NCBI RefSeq assembly: GCF_051014685.1
Contig: NW_027478385.1
Location: forward strand, 868,001-932,000
Length of the DNA: 64,000 bases
From: Ptiloglossa arizonensis
Lineage: Eukaryota > Arthropoda > Insecta > Hymenoptera > Colletidae
Direction of reading: 5' to 3'
Shown: piece after piece, positions 26,727-40,200 of the stretch
Position numbering within the stretch: the first letter of the stretch is position 1
Layout of the letters: each line of letters starts with the position of its first letter
Notes under the pieces: generated by a model
Told to the model about the DNA's origin: nothing
The model's input: the letters and a program-made list of their open reading frames with translations, nothing else
Databases searched by the model: none
Program-made: the position numbers and the translations under genes

Positions 26727-28689
26727 TACCGTTGTAATCGAGAGAGTGTCGACTTTCAGATGCAACAGAAACATTTCCGATTCGTCAATCCGTTAGCGAA
26801 ATATCGGAGTTTGGAGTTAAGGAATGGTTGAGAAACCATCCAAATTTTCGCAAGTCTGATACTCGAAACCAATAACTACAATGGCCTAGGGGAAAAATAC
26901 ACATACCGTTGTAATCGGGCGAGTTTCTGCTTTCAGATGCAACAGAAAGATTTCGGATTCGTCAACCCGTTAGCGAAATATCGGAGTTTGGAGCTAAGAG
27001 ATGGTTGAGGAACCGTCATAATTTTCGCAAGTCTGGTTCTCGAAATCAATAACTGGAATGGCCTAGGGGAAAAGTACGCACACCTATTGTAATCGGGCGA
27101 GTTTCTACTTTCAGATGCAACAGGAATTTGTCGAGTTCTTCAATCCGTTCGCGAGATATGGGAGTTTGAATTTAAGGAGTGGTTGAGAAACCATCAAAAT
27201 TTTCGCAAGTCTGATACTCGAAACCAATAACTGGAATGGCCTAGGGGAAAAGTACACACACCATTGTAATCGGGCGAGTTTCTACTTTCAGATGCAACAG
27301 GAATGTCTCGAGTTCGTCAATCCGTTCGCGAAACATCGGAGTTTGGAGATAAGAGATGGTTGAGAATCCATCAAAATTTTCGCAATTCTGATACTCGAAA
27401 CCATTAACTGGAACTGCCTAGGGGAAAAGTACACACACCATTGTAATCGGGCGAGATTCTACTTTCAGATGCAACAGGAATTTCTCGAGTTAATCAATCC
27501 GTTCGCGAAATATCGGAGTTTGGAGATAAGAGATAGTTGAGAATCCAACAAAATTTTCGCAAGTCTGATACTCGAAACCAATAACTTGAATGGCCTAGGG
27601 GAAATGTACACACACCATTGTAATCGGGCGAGATTCTACTTTCAGATGCAACAGGAATTTCTCGAGTTCGTCAATCCGTTCGCGAAACATCGGAGTTTGG
27701 AGATAAGAGATAGTTGAGAATCCATCAAAATTTTCGCAAGTCTGATACTCGAAACCATTAACTGGAACGGCCTAGGGGAAAAGTACACATACCGTTGTAA
27801 TCGAGAGAGTGTCGACTTTCAGATGCAACAGAAACATTTCGGATTCGTCAATCCGTTAGCGAAATATCGAAGTTTGGAGTTAAGAGATGGTTGATGAACC
27901 GTCAAAATTTTCGCAAGTCTGGTTCTCGAAATCAATAACTGGAATGGCCTAGGGAAAAAGTACACACACCATTGTTGTCCGTCGAGTTTCTACTTTCAGA
28001 TGCAACAGGAATTTCTCGAGTTCGTCAATCCGTTCGCGAGGTATGGGAGTTTGAAGTTAAGGAATGGTTGAGAAACCATCAAAATTTTCGCAAGTCTGAC
28101 ACTCGAAACCAATAACTACAATGGCCTAGGGGGCAAATACACATACCTTTGTAATCGGGCGAGTTTCTGCATTCATATGCAATAGGAATTTCTCGAGTTC
28201 GTATATCCGTTCGTGAGATATGGGAGTTTGGAGTTAAGGAATGGTTGAGGAACCATCAAAATTTTCGCAAGTCTGCTACTCGAAACCGATAACTGGAATA
28301 GCCTAGGGGAAAAGTACAAACACCATTGTAATCGGGCGAGTTTCTACTTTCAGATGCAACAGGAATTTCTCGAGTTCGTCAATCCGTTCGCGAGATATGG
28401 GAGTTTGAAGTTAAGGAATGGTTGAGAAACCATTAAAATCTTCGCAAGTCTGGTACTCGAAACCAATAACTGCAGTGGCCTAGGGGAAAAATACAAATAC
28501 CGTTGTGATCGGGAGAGTTTCTACTTTCAGATGCAATAGGAATTTCTTGAGTTCATCAATCCGTTCGCGAGATATGGTAGTTTGAAGTTAAGGAATGGTT
28601 GAGAAACCATCAAAATTTTTGAAAGTCTTGTTCTCGTAATCAATAACTGTAAAGGCCTAGGGGAAAAGTACGCACACCATTGTAATCGG

Positions 28690-29636
28690 GCGAGTTTCTA
28701 CTTTCAGATGCAACAGGAATTTCTCGAGTTCGTCAATCCGTTCGCGAAACATCGGAGTTTGGAGATAAGAGATGGTTGAGAATCCATCAAAATTTTCGCA
28801 ATTCTGATACTCGAAACCATTAACTGGAACGGCCTAGGGGAAAAGTACACATACCGTTGTAATCGAGAGAGTGTCGACTTTCAGATGCAACAGAAACATT
28901 TCCGATTCGTCAATTCGTTAGCGAAATATCGGAGTTTGGAGTTAAGAGATGGTTGAGGAATCATCAAAATTTCCGCAAGTCTGGTTCTCGAAATCAATAA
29001 CTGGAATTGCCTAGGGGAAAAGCACGAACACCTTTGTAATCGGGCGAGTTTCTACTTTCAGATGCAACAGGAGTTTGTTGAGTTCATGAATCCGTTCGCG
29101 AGATATGGTAGTTTGAAGTTAAGGAATGGTTGAGAAACCATCAAAATTTTTGCAAGTCTGGTTCTCGAAATCAATAACTGTAAAGGCCTAGGGGAAAAGT
29201 ACGCACACCAATGTAATCGGGCGAGTTTCTACATTCAGATGCAACAGGAATTTCTCGAGTTCGTCAATCCGTTCGCGAGATATGGGAGTTTGAAGTTAAG
29301 GAATGGTTGAGAAACCATCCAAATTTTCGCAAGTCTGATACTCGAAACCAATAACTACAATGGCCTAGGGGAAAAATACACATACCGTTGTAATCGGGCG
29401 AGTTTCTGCTTTCAGATGCAACAGAAAGATTTCGGATTCGTCAACCCGTTAGCGAAATATCGGAGTTTGGAGCTAAGAGATGGTTGAGGAACCGTCATAA
29501 TTTTCGCAAGTCTGGTTCTCGAAATCAATAACTGGAATGGCCTAGGGGAAAAGTACGCACACCTATTGTAATCGGGCGAGTTTCTACTTTCAGATGCAAC
29601 AGGAATTTGTCGAGTTCTTCAATCCGTTCGCGAGAT
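28690..29636 (+). repeat. B-containing block, copy 1
   Basis: Matches 34357-35303 at a constant 5,667 bp (32 monomers plus 3 bp) with scattered substitutions. Its right limit is a G/C difference at 29637/35304. It contains an A/B chimera, a B unit with ACATTTCCGATTCG, a unit with TTCATGAATCCG, one with TCTACATTCAG and a B unit with AGATTTCGGATTCG. Part of it also matches 32245-32661 at 3,543 bp. Confidence 0.82.
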
Positions 29637-30537
29637 GTGGGAGTTTGAATTTAAGGAGTGGTTGAGAAACCATCAAAATTTTCGCAAGTCTGATACTCGA
29701 AACCAATAACTACAATGGCCCAGGGGGAAAAATACACATACCGTTGTAATCGGGAGAGTATGTACTTTCAGATGCAACAGAAAGATATCGGATTCGTCAA
29801 CCCGTTAGCGAAATATCGGAGTTTGGAGCTAAGAGATGGTTGAGGAACCGTCATAATTTTCACAAGTCTGGTTCTCGAAATCAATAACTGGAATGGCCTA
29901 GGGGAAAAGTACGCACACCTATTGTAATCGGGCGAGTTTCTACTTTCAGATGCAACAGGAGTCTCTCGAGTTCTTCAATCTGTTCGCGAGATATGGGGGT
30001 TTGAACTTAAGGAATGGTGGAGAAACCATCAAAATTTTAGCATGTCTGATACTCGAAACCAATAACTGGAATGGTCTAGGGGAAAAGTACACACACCATA
30101 TTAATTGGGCGAGTTTCTACTCTCAGATGCAACAGGAATTTCTCGAGCTCGTCTATCCGTTCGCGAGATATTGGAGTTTGAAGTTAAGGAATGGTTGAGA
30201 AACCATCTAAATTCTCGCAAGTCTGTAACTCGAAACCAATAACTGGAACGGCCTAGGGGAAAAATACACATACCGTTGTCATCGGGCGAGTTTCTACTTT
30301 CAGATGCGACAGGAACTTCTCGAGTTCGTCTATCCGTTCGCGAGATATTGGAGTTTGAAGTTAAGGAATGGTTGAGAAACCATCTAAACTCTCGCAAGTC
30401 TGTAACTCGAAACCAATAACTGGAACGGTCTAGGGGAAAAATACACATACCATTGTAATCGGGCGAGTTTCTACTTTCAGATGCAACAGGAGACTCTCGA
30501 GTTCTTCAATCTGTTCGCGAGATCTGGGGGTTTGAAC

Positions 30538-32661
30538 TTAAGGAACGGTGGAGAAACCATCAAAATTTTCGCATGTCTGATACTCGAAACCAATAACTGG
30601 AATGGTCTAGGGGAAAAGTACACACACCATATTAATTGGGCGAGTTTCTACTCTCAGATGCAACAGGAATTTCTCGAGTTCGTCTATCCGTTCGCGAGAT
30701 ATTGGAGTTTGAAGTTAAGGAATGGTTGAGAAACCATCTAGATTCTCGCAAGTCTGTAACTCGAAACCAATAACTGGAACGGCCTAGGGGAAACATACAC
30801 ATACCGTTGTCATCGGGCGAGTCTCTACTTTCAGATGCAACAGGAATTTCTCGAGTTCGTCAATGCGTTCGCGAAATATGGGAGTTTGAAGTTAAGGAAT
30901 GGTTGAGAAACCATCAAAATTTTCGCAAGTCTGATACTCGAAACCAATAACTACAAAGGCCTAGGGGAAAAATACACATACCGTTGTAATCGGAAGAGTT
31001 TCTACTTTCGGATGCAAGAGGAATTTCTCCAGTTCGTCAATCCGTTCGCGAGATATGGGGGTTTGAAGTTAAGGAATGCTTGAGAAACCATCAAAATTTT
31101 CGCAAGTCTGATACTCGAAACCGATAACTAGAATGGCCTCGGGGAAATGTACACACACCATTGCAATCGGGAGAGCTTCTACTTTCAAGTGCAACAGGAA
31201 TTTCTCGAGTTCGTCAATCCGTTCGCGAGATATGGGAGTTTGAAGGTAAGGAATGGTTGAGAAACCATCTAAATTCTCGCAAGTCTGTAACTCGAAACCA
31301 ATAACTGGAACGGCCTAGGGGAAACATACACATACCGTTGTCATCGGGCGAGTTTCTACTTTCAGATGTAACAGGAATTTCTCGAGTTCGTCAATCCGTT
31401 CGCGAGATATGGGGGTTTGAAGTTAAGGAATGGTTGAGAAACCATCTAGATTCTCGCAAGTCTGTAACTCGAAACCAATAACTGGAACGGCCTAGGGGGA
31501 ACATACACATACCGTTGTCATCGGGCGAGTCTCTACTTTCAGATGCAACAGGAATTTCTCGAGTTCGTCAATGCGTTCGCGAAATATGGGAGTTTGAAGT
31601 TAAGGAATGGTTGAGAAACCATCAAAATTTTCGCAAGTCTGATACTCGAAACCAATAACTACAAAGGCCTAGGGGAAAAATACACATACCGTTGTCATCG
31701 GGCGAGTTTCTACTTTCAGATGCAACAGGAATTTCTCGAGTTCGTCAATCCGTTCGCGAGATATGGGGGTTTGAAGTTAAGGAATGGTTGAGAAACCATC
31801 TAGATTCTCGCAAGTCTGTAACTCGAAACCAATAACTGGAACGGCCTAAGGGAAACATACACATACCGTTGTCATGGGGCGAGTTTCTACTTTCAGATGC
31901 TACAGGAGACTCTCGAGTTCTTCAATCTGTTCGCGAGATGTGGGGGTTTGAACTTAAGGAACGGTGGAGAAACCATCAAAATTTTCGCATGTCTGATACT
32001 CGAAACCAATAACTGGAATGGTCTAGGGGAAAAGTACACACACCATATTAATTGGGCGAGTTTCTACTCTCAGATGCAACAGGAATTTCTCGAGTTAGTC
32101 AATCCGTTCGCGAGGTATGGGGGTTTGAAGTTAAGGAATGGTTGAGAAACCATCTAGATTCTCGCAAGTCTGTAACTCGAAACCAATAACTGGAACGGCC
32201 TAGGGGAAACATACACATACCGTTGTCATCGGGCGAGTTTCTACTTTCAGATGCAACAGGAATTTCTCGAGTTCGTCAATCCGTTCGCGAAACATCGGAG
32301 TTTGGAGATAAGAGATGGTTGAGAATCCATCAAAATTTTCGCAATTCTGATACTCGAAACCATTAACTGGAACGGCCTAGGGGAAAAGTACACATACCGT
32401 TGTAATCGAGAGAGTGTCTACTTTCAGATGCAACAGAAACATTTCCGATTCGTCAATCCGTTAGCGAAATATCGGAGTTTGGAGTTAAGAGATGGTTGAG
32501 GAATCATCAAAATTTCCGCAAGTCTGGTTCTCGAAATCAATAACTGGAATTGCCTAGGGGAAAAGCACGAACACCTTTGTAATCGGGCGAGTTTCTACTT
32601 TCAGATGCAACAGGAGTTTCTTGAGTTCATGAATCCGTTCGCGAGATATGGTAGTTTGAAG
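30538..32661 (+). repeat. Twelve-monomer higher-order unit, copy 1 (2,124 bp)
   Basis: Matches 32662-34785 at exactly 2,124 bp (12 x 177). Markers in order are AAGGAACGGTGGAG, CATATTAATTGGGCGAG, AGATATTGGAG, GTTGTCATCGGGCGAGTC, TCGGAAGAGTTTCTAC with CGGATGCAAGAGG, ATTGCAATCGGGAGAGC, AGGAGACTCTCGAGTTC, then an A/B chimera and a B unit. The unit is preceded by two related monomers from 29950, which also carry AGGAGTCTC or AGGAGACTC. Confidence 0.88.
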
Positions 32662-34785
32662 TTAAGGAACGGTGGAGAAACCATCAAAATTTTCGCATGT
32701 CTGATACTCGAAACCAATAACTGGAATGGTCTAGGGGAAAAGTACACACACCATATTAATTGGGCGAGTTTCTACTCTCAGATGCAACAGGAATTTCTCG
32801 AGTTCGTCTATCCGTTCGCGAGATATTGGAGTTTGAAGTTAAGGAATGGTTGAGAAACCATCTAGATTCTCGCAAGTCTGTAACTCGAAACCAATAACTG
32901 GAACGGCCTAGGGGAAACATACACATACCGTTGTCATCGGGCGAGTCTCTACTTTCAGATGCAACAGGAATTTCTCGAGTTCGTCAATGCGTTCGCGAAA
33001 TATGGGAGTTTGAAGTTAAGGAATGGTTGAGAAACCATCAAAATTTTCGCAAGTCTGATACTCGAAACCAATAACTACAAAGGCCTAGGGGAAAAATACA
33101 CATACCGTTGTAATCGGAAGAGTTTCTACTTTCGGATGCAAGAGGAATTTCTCCAGTTCGTCAATCCGTTCGCGAGATATGGGGGTTTGAAGTTAAGGAA
33201 TGCTTGAGAAACCATCAAAATTTTCGCAAGTCTGATACTCGAAACCGATAACTAGAATGGCCTCGGGGAAATGTACACACACCATTGCAATCGGGAGAGC
33301 TTCTACTTTCAAGTGCAACAGGAATTTCTCGAGTTCGTCAATCCGTTCGCGAGATATGGGAGTTTGAAGGTAAGGAATGGTTGAGAAACCATCTAAATTC
33401 TCGCAAGTCTGTAACTCGAAACCAATAACTGGAACGGCCTAGGGGAAACATACACATACCGTTGTCATCGGGCGAGTTTCTACTTTCAGATGTAACAGGA
33501 ATTTCTCGAGTTCGTCAATCCGTTCGCGAGATATGGGGGTTTGAAGTTAAGGAATGGTTGAGAAACCATCTAGATTCTCGCAAGTCTGTAACTCGAAACC
33601 AATAACTGGAACGGCCTAGGGGAAACATACACATACCGTTGTCATCGGGCGAGTCTCTACTTTCAGATGCAACAGGAATTTCTCGAGTTCGTCAATGCGT
33701 TCGCGAAATATGGGAGTTTGAAGTTAAGGAATGTTTGAGAAACCATCAAAATTTTCGCAAGTCTGATACTCGAAACCAATAACTACAAAGGCCTAGGGGA
33801 AAAATACACATACCGTTGTCATCGGGCGAGTTTCTACTTTCAGATGCAACAGGAATTTCTCGAGTTCGTCAATCCGTTCGCGAGATATGGGGGTTTGAAG
33901 TTAAGGAATGGTTGAGAAACCATCTAGATTCTCGCAAGTCTGTAACTCGAAACCAATAACTGGAACGGCCTAAGGGAAACATACACATACCGTTGTCATC
34001 GGGCGAGTTTCTACTTTCAGATGCAACAGGAGACTCTCGAGTTCTTCAATCTGTTCGCGAGATCTGGGGGTTTGAACTTAAGGAACGGTGGAGAAACCAT
34101 CAAAATTTTCGCATGTCTGATACTCGAAACCAATAACTGGAATGGTCTAGGGGAAAAGTACACACACCATATTAATTGGGGGAGTTTCTACTCTCAGATG
34201 CAACAGGAATTTCTCGAGTTAGTCAATCCGTTCGCGAGGTATGGGGGTTTGAAGTTAAGGAATGGTTGAGAAACCATCTAGATTCTCGCAAGTCTGTAAC
34301 TCGAAACCAATAACTGGAACGGCCTAGGGGAAACATACACATACCGTTGTCATCGGGCGAGTTTCTACTTTCAGATGCAACAGGAATTTCTCGAGTTCGT
34401 CAATCCGTTCGCGAAACATCGGAGTTTGGAGATAAGAGATGGTTGAGAATCCATCAAAATTTTCGCAATTCTGATACTCGAAACCATTAACTGGAACGGC
34501 CTAGGGGAAAAGTACACATACCGTTGTAATCGAGAGAGTGTCTACTTTCAGATGCAACAGAAACATTTCCGATTCGTCAATCCGTTAGCGAAATATCGGA
34601 GTTTGGAGTTAAGAGATGGTTGAGGAATCATCAAAATTTCCGCAAGTCTGGTTCTCGAAATCAATAACTGGAATTGCCTAGGGGAAAAGCACGAACACCT
34701 TTGTAATCGGGCGAGTTTCTACTTTCAGATGCAACAGGAGTTTCTTGAGTTCATGAATCCGTTCGCGAGATATGGTAGTTTGAAG
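32662..34785 (+). repeat. Twelve-monomer higher-order unit, copy 2
   Basis: Directly abuts copy 1. The junction lies between a G (not C) at 32661 and the AACGGTGG starting at 32668, that is monomer positions about 58-65. Copies differ at few sites, for example GCTACAGGAGAC at 31897 against GCAACAGGAGAC at 34021, and GATGTGGG against GATCTGGG. After 34785 the sequence follows 29119 onward instead of starting a third copy at once. Confidence 0.88.
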
Positions 34786-35303
34786 TTAAGGAATGGTTGA
34801 GAAACCATCAAAATTTTTGCAAGTCTGGTTCTCGAAATCAATAACTGTAAAGGCCTAGGGGAAAAGTACGCACACCAATGTAATCGGGCGAGTTTCTACA
34901 TTCAGATGCAACAGGAATTTCTCGAGTTCGTCAATCCGTTCGCGAGATATGGGAGTTTGAAGTTAAGGAGTGGTTGAGAAACCATCCAAATTTTCGCAAG
35001 TCTGATACTCGAAACCAATAACTACAATGGCCTAGGGGAAAAATACACATACCGTTGTAATCGGGCGAGTTTCTGCTTTCAGATGCAACAGAAAGATTTC
35101 GGATTCGTCAACCCGTTAGCGAAATATCGGAGTTTGGAGCTAAGAGATGATTGTGGAAGCGTCATAATTTTCGCAAGTCTGGTTCTCGAAATCAATAACT
35201 GGAATGGCCTAGGGGAAAAGTACGCACACCTATTGTAATCGGGCGAGTTTCTACTTTCAGATGCAACAGGAATTTGTCGAGTTCTTCAATCCGTTCGCGA
35301 GAT
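34357..35303 (+). repeat. B-containing block, copy 2
   Basis: Second copy of 28690-29636. Its left part is also the end of the twelve-monomer copy 2, so the two events overlap. One monomer has drifted: GATGATTGTGGAAGCGTC near 35147 against GATGGTTGAGGAACCGTC in copy 1. Confidence 0.82.
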
Positions 35304-36215
35304 CTGGGGGTTTGAACTTAAGGAACGGTGGAGAAACCATCAAAATTTTCGCATGTCTGATACTCGAAACCAATAACTGGAATGGTCTAGGGGAAAAGTA
35401 CACACACCATATTAATTGGGCGAGTTTCTACTCTCAGATGCAACAGGAATTTCTCGAGTTCGTCTATCCGTTCGCGAGATATTGGAGTTTGAAGTTAAGG
35501 AATGGTTGAGAAACCATCTAAATTCTCGCAAGTCTGTAACTCGAAACCAATAACTGGAACGGCCTAGGGGAAAAATACACATACCGTTGTCATCGGGCGA
35601 GTTTCTACTTTCAGATGCAACAGGAATTTCTCGAGTTCGTCAATCCGTTCGCGAGATATGGGGGTTTGAAGTTAAGGAATGGTTGAGAAACCATCTAGAT
35701 TCTCGCAAGTCTGTAACTCGAAACCAATAACTGGAACGGCCTAGGGGAAACGTACACATACCGTTGCCATCGGGCGAGTCTCTACTTTCAGGTGCAACAG
35801 GAATTTCTCGAGTTCGTCAATGCGTTCGCGAAATATGGGAGTTTGAAGTTAAGGAATGGTTGAGAAACCATCAAAATTTTCGCAAGTCTGATACTCGAAA
35901 TCAATAACTACAAAGGCCTAGGGGAAAAATACACATACCGTTGTAATCGGAAGAGTTTCTACTTTCGGATGCAAGAGGAATTTCTCCAGTTCGTCAATCC
36001 GTTCGCGAGATATGGGGGTTTGAAGTTAAGGAATGCTTGAGAAACCATCAAAATTTTCGCAAGTCTGATACTCGAAACCGATAACTAGAATGGCCTCGGG
36101 GAAATGTACACACACCATTGCAATCGGGAGAGCTTCTACTTTCAAATGCAACAGGAATTTCTCGAGTTCGTCAATCCGTTCGCGAGATATGGGAGTTTGA
36201 AGGTAAGGAGTGGTT
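35304..36215 (+). repeat. Partial third copy of the twelve-monomer unit
   Basis: At 35304 the array switches back into the sequence found at 30524, with GATCTGGGGGTTTGAACTTA. It follows that sequence at an offset of 4,780 bp, then at 4,957 bp (one monomer more) through CAATGCGTTCGCGAAATATG, CGGATGCAAGAGGAATTTC and ATTGCAATCGGGAGAGC. The one-monomer change in offset shows an extra unit gained near 35.5-35.75 kb. Confidence 0.78.
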
Positions 36216-37899
36216 GAGAAACCATCAAAATTTTCGCAAGTCTAATACTCGAAACGAATTACTACAAAGGCCTAGGGGAAAAATACACATACCGCTGTAA
36301 TCGGAAGAGTTTCTACTTTCGGATGCATGAGGAATTTCCCGAGTTCGTCAATCCGTTCGCGAGATATGGGAGTTTGAAGTTAAGGAATGGTTGAGAAACC
36401 ATCAAAATTCTCGCAAGTCTGATACTCGAAACCAATAACTACAAAAGCCTAGGGGAAAAACACACATACCGTTGTCATCGGACGAGTTTCTACTTTCAGA
36501 TGCAACAGGAATTTCTCGAGTTCGTCAATCCGTTCGCGAGATATGGGGGTTTGAAGTTAAGGAATGGTTGAGAAACCATCTAAATTCTCGCAAGTCTGTA
36601 ACTCGAAACCAATAACTGGAACGGCCTAGGGGAAAAATACACATACCGTTGTAATCGGAAGAGTTTCTACTTTCGGATGCAAGAGGAATTTCTCCAGTTC
36701 GTCAATCCGTTCGCGAGATATGGGGGTTTGAAGTTAAGGAATGCTTGAGAAACCATCAAAATTTTCGCAAGTCTGATACTCGAAACCGATAACTAGAATG
36801 GCCTCGGGGAAATGTACACACACCATTGCAATCGGGAGAGCTTCTACTTTCAAATGCAACAGGAATTTCTCGAGTTCGTCAATCCGTTCGCGAGATATGG
36901 GAGTTTGAAGGTAAGGAATGGTTGAGAAACCATCAAAATTTTCGCAAGTCTGATACTCGAAACCAATAACTACAAAAGCCTAGGGGAAAAACACACATAC
37001 CTTTGTCATCGGGCGAGTTTCTACTTTCAGATGCAACAGGAATTTCTCGAGTTCGTCAATCCGTTCGCGAGATATGGGGGTTTGAAGTTAAGGAATGGTT
37101 GAGAAACCAACTAAATTCTCGCAAGTCTGTAACTCGAAACCAATAACTGGAACGGCCTAGGGGAAAAATACACATACCGTTGTCATCGGAAGAGTTTCTA
37201 CTTTCGGATGCAAGAGGAATTTCTCGAGTTCGTCGATCCGTTCGCGAGATATGGGAGTTTGAAGGTAAGGAATGGTTGAGAAACCATCAAAATTTTCGCA
37301 AGACTGATACTTGAAACCAATAACTACAAAGGCCTAGGGGAAAAATACACATACCGTTGTAATCGGAAGAGTTTCTACTTTCGGATGCATGAGGAATTTC
37401 TCGAGTTCGTCAATCCGTTCGCGAGATATGGAAGTTTGAAGTTAAGGAATGTTTGAGAAACCATCAAAATTTTCGCAAGTCTGATACTCGAAACCAATAA
37501 CAACAAAAGCCTAGGGGAAAAACACACATACCGTTGTCATCGTGCGAGTTTCTACTTTCAGATGCAACAGGAATTTCTCAAGTTCGTCAATCCGTTCGCG
37601 AGATATGGGGGTTTGAAGTTAAGGAATGGTTGAGAAACCATCTAAATTCTCGCAAGTCTGTAACTCGAAACCAATAACTGGAACGGCCTAGGGGAAAAAT
37701 ACACATACCGTTGTCATCGGGCGAGTTTCTACTTTCAGATGCAACAGGAATTTCTCGAGTTCGTCAATCCGTTCGCGAGATATGGGGGTTTGAAGTTAAG
37801 GAATGGTTGAGAAACCATCTAAATTCTCGCAAGTCTGTAACTCGAAACCAATAACTGGAACGGCTTAGGGGAAAAATACACATACCGTTGTCATCGGGC

Positions 37900-39075
37900 G
37901 AGTTTCTACTTTCAGATGCAACAGGAATTTCTCGAGTTCGTCAATCCGTTCGCGAGGTATGGGAGTTTGAAGGTAAGGAATGGTTGAGAAACTATCAAAA
38001 TTTTCGCATGTCTGATACTCGAAACCAATAACTACAAAGGCCTAGGGGAAAAATACACATACCGTTGTAATCGGAAGAGTTTCTACTTTCGGATGCAAGA
38101 GGAATTTCTCGAGTTCGTCGATCCGTTCGCGAGATATGGGAGTTTGAAGTTAAGGAATGGTTGAGAAACCATCAAAATTTTCGCAAGTCTGATACTTGAA
38201 ACCAATAACAAGAATGGCCTCGGGGAAATGTACACACACCATTGCAATCGGGAGAGCTTCTACTTTCAAATGCAACAGGAATTTCGCGAGTTCGTCAATC
38301 CGTTCGCGAGATATGGGAGTTTGAAGGTAAGAAACGGTTGAGAAACCAACAAAATTTTCGCAAGACTGATACTCGAAACCAATAACTACAAAGGCCTAGG
38401 GGAAAAATACACATACCGTTGTAATCGGAAGAGTTTCTACTTTCGGATGCATGAGGAATTTCTCGAGTTCGTCAATCCGTTCGCGAGATATGGGAGTTTG
38501 AAGTTAAGGAATGGTTGAGAAACCATCAAAATCTTCGCAAGCCTGATACTCGAAACCAATAACTACAAAAGCCTAGGGGAAAAACGCACATACCGTTGTC
38601 ATCGGGCGAGTTTCTTCTTTCAGATGCAACAGGAATTTCTCGAGTTCGTCAATCCGTTCGCGAGATATGGGGGTTTGAAGTTTAGGAATGGTTGAGAAAC
38701 CATCTAAATTCTCGCAAGTCTGTAACTCGAAACCAATAACTGGAACGGCCTAGGGGAAAAATACACATACCGTTGTCATCGGGCGCGTTTCTACTTTCAG
38801 ATGCAACAGGAATTTCTCGAGTTCGTCAATCCGTTCGCGAGGTATGGGAGTTTGAATGCAAGGAATGGTTGAGAAACCATCAAAATTTTCGCAAGTCTGA
38901 TACTCGAAACCAATAACTGGAATGGTCTAGGGGAAAAGTACACACACCATATTAATTGGGCGAGTTTCTACTCTCAGATGCAACAGGAATTTCTCGAGTT
39001 CGTCTATCCGTTCGCGAGATATTGGAGTTTGAAGTTAAGGAATGGTTGAGAAACCATCTAAATACTCGCAAGTCT
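37900..39075 (+). repeat. Block repeated at 2,301 bp, copy 1
   Basis: Matches about 40201-41376 (13 x 177). Markers are GAGAAACTATC with TCGCATGTCTG, CGTCGATCCGTTCGCG, AATTTCGCGAGTTCG, TTTCTTCTTTCAG and CATATTAATTGGGCGAG followed by CTAAATACTCGCAAG. The copies part at about position 100, where GTCTGTAACTCG is replaced by GACTGATACTCG. Confidence 0.82.
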
Positions 39076-40200
39076 GTAACTCGAAACCAATAACTGGAAC
39101 TGCCTAGGGGAAAAACACACATACCGTTGTCATCGGGCGTGTTTCTACTTTCGGATGCAAGAGGAACTTCTCGAGTTCGTCAATCCGTTCGCGAGATATG
39201 GGAGTTTGAAGTTAAGGAATGTTTGAGAAACCATCAAAATTTTCGCAAGTCTGATACTCGAAACCAATAACAAGAATGGCCTCGAGGAAATGTACACACA
39301 ACATTGTAATCGGGAGAGCTTCTACTTTCAAATGCAACAGGAATTTCTCGAGTTCGTCAATCCGTTCGCGAGATATGGGATTTTGAAGTTAAGGAATGGT
39401 TGAGAAACCATCAAAATTATCGCAAGTCTGATACTCGAAACCAATAACTACAAAAGCCTAGGGGAAAAACACACATACCGTTGTCATCGGGCGAGTTTCT
39501 ACTTTCAGATGCAACAGGAATTTCTCGAGTTCGTCAATCCGTTCGCGAGATATGGGGGTTTGAAGTTAAGGAATGGTTGAGAAACCATCTAAATTCTCGC
39601 AAGTCTGTAACTCGAAACCAATAACTGGAACGGCCTAGGGGAAAAATACACATACCGTTGTCATCGGGCGCGTTTCTACTTTCAGATGCAACAGGAATTT
39701 CTCGAGTTCGTCAATCCGTGCGCGAGGTATGGGAGTTTGAAGGTAAGGAATGGTTGAGAAACCATCAAAATTTTCGCATGTCTGATACTCGAAACCAATA
39801 ACTACAAAGGCCTAGGGGAGAAATACACATACCGTTGTAATCGGAAGAGTTTCTACTTTCGGATGCAAGAGGAATTTCTCGAGTTCGTCGATGCGTTCTC
39901 GAGATATGGGAGTTTGAAGTTAAGGAATGGTTGAGAAACCATCAAAATTTTCGCAAGCCTGATACTCGAAACCAATAACTACAAAAGCCTAGGGGAAAAA
40001 CACACATACCGTTGTCATCGGGCGAGTTTCTACTTTCAGATGCAACAGGAATTTCTCGAGTTCGTCAATCCGTTCGCGAGGTATGGGAGTTTGAAGGTAA
40101 GGAATGGTTGAGAAACCATCAAAATTTTCGCATGTCTGATACTCGAAACCAATAACTACAAAGGCCTAGGGGAAAAATACACATACCGTTGTAATCGGAA

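Larger units (their letters stand above)
21050..29940 (+). repeat. Zone with interspersed subfamily B and chimeric monomers
   Basis: B monomers differ from the common type at positions 10, 16, 20, 21, 41, 46, 55, 63 and 64, giving CAGAAATTTTTCGGATTCG, GCGAAATATCGGAG and TTTGGAGTTAAGAGATGG. The rest of the unit is ordinary. CTCGAG and TCGCGAG are lost. B or B-like units start near 21094, 21274, 21805, 22335, 22687, 23218, 24811, 25519, 26760, 26937, 27822, 28882, 29417 and 29770. Some have ACATTTCGGATT or AGATTTCGGATT. Chimeras with an ordinary left part and B right part occur near 24457, 26582, 27293, 27646 and 28707. There is no gene in this stretch. Confidence 0.85.

Noticed and set aside
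30101..30448. 115-residue open frame on the - strand
   Set aside because: It is the reverse complement of the satellite across two monomers; its internal repeat of about 59 residues is the monomer itself.
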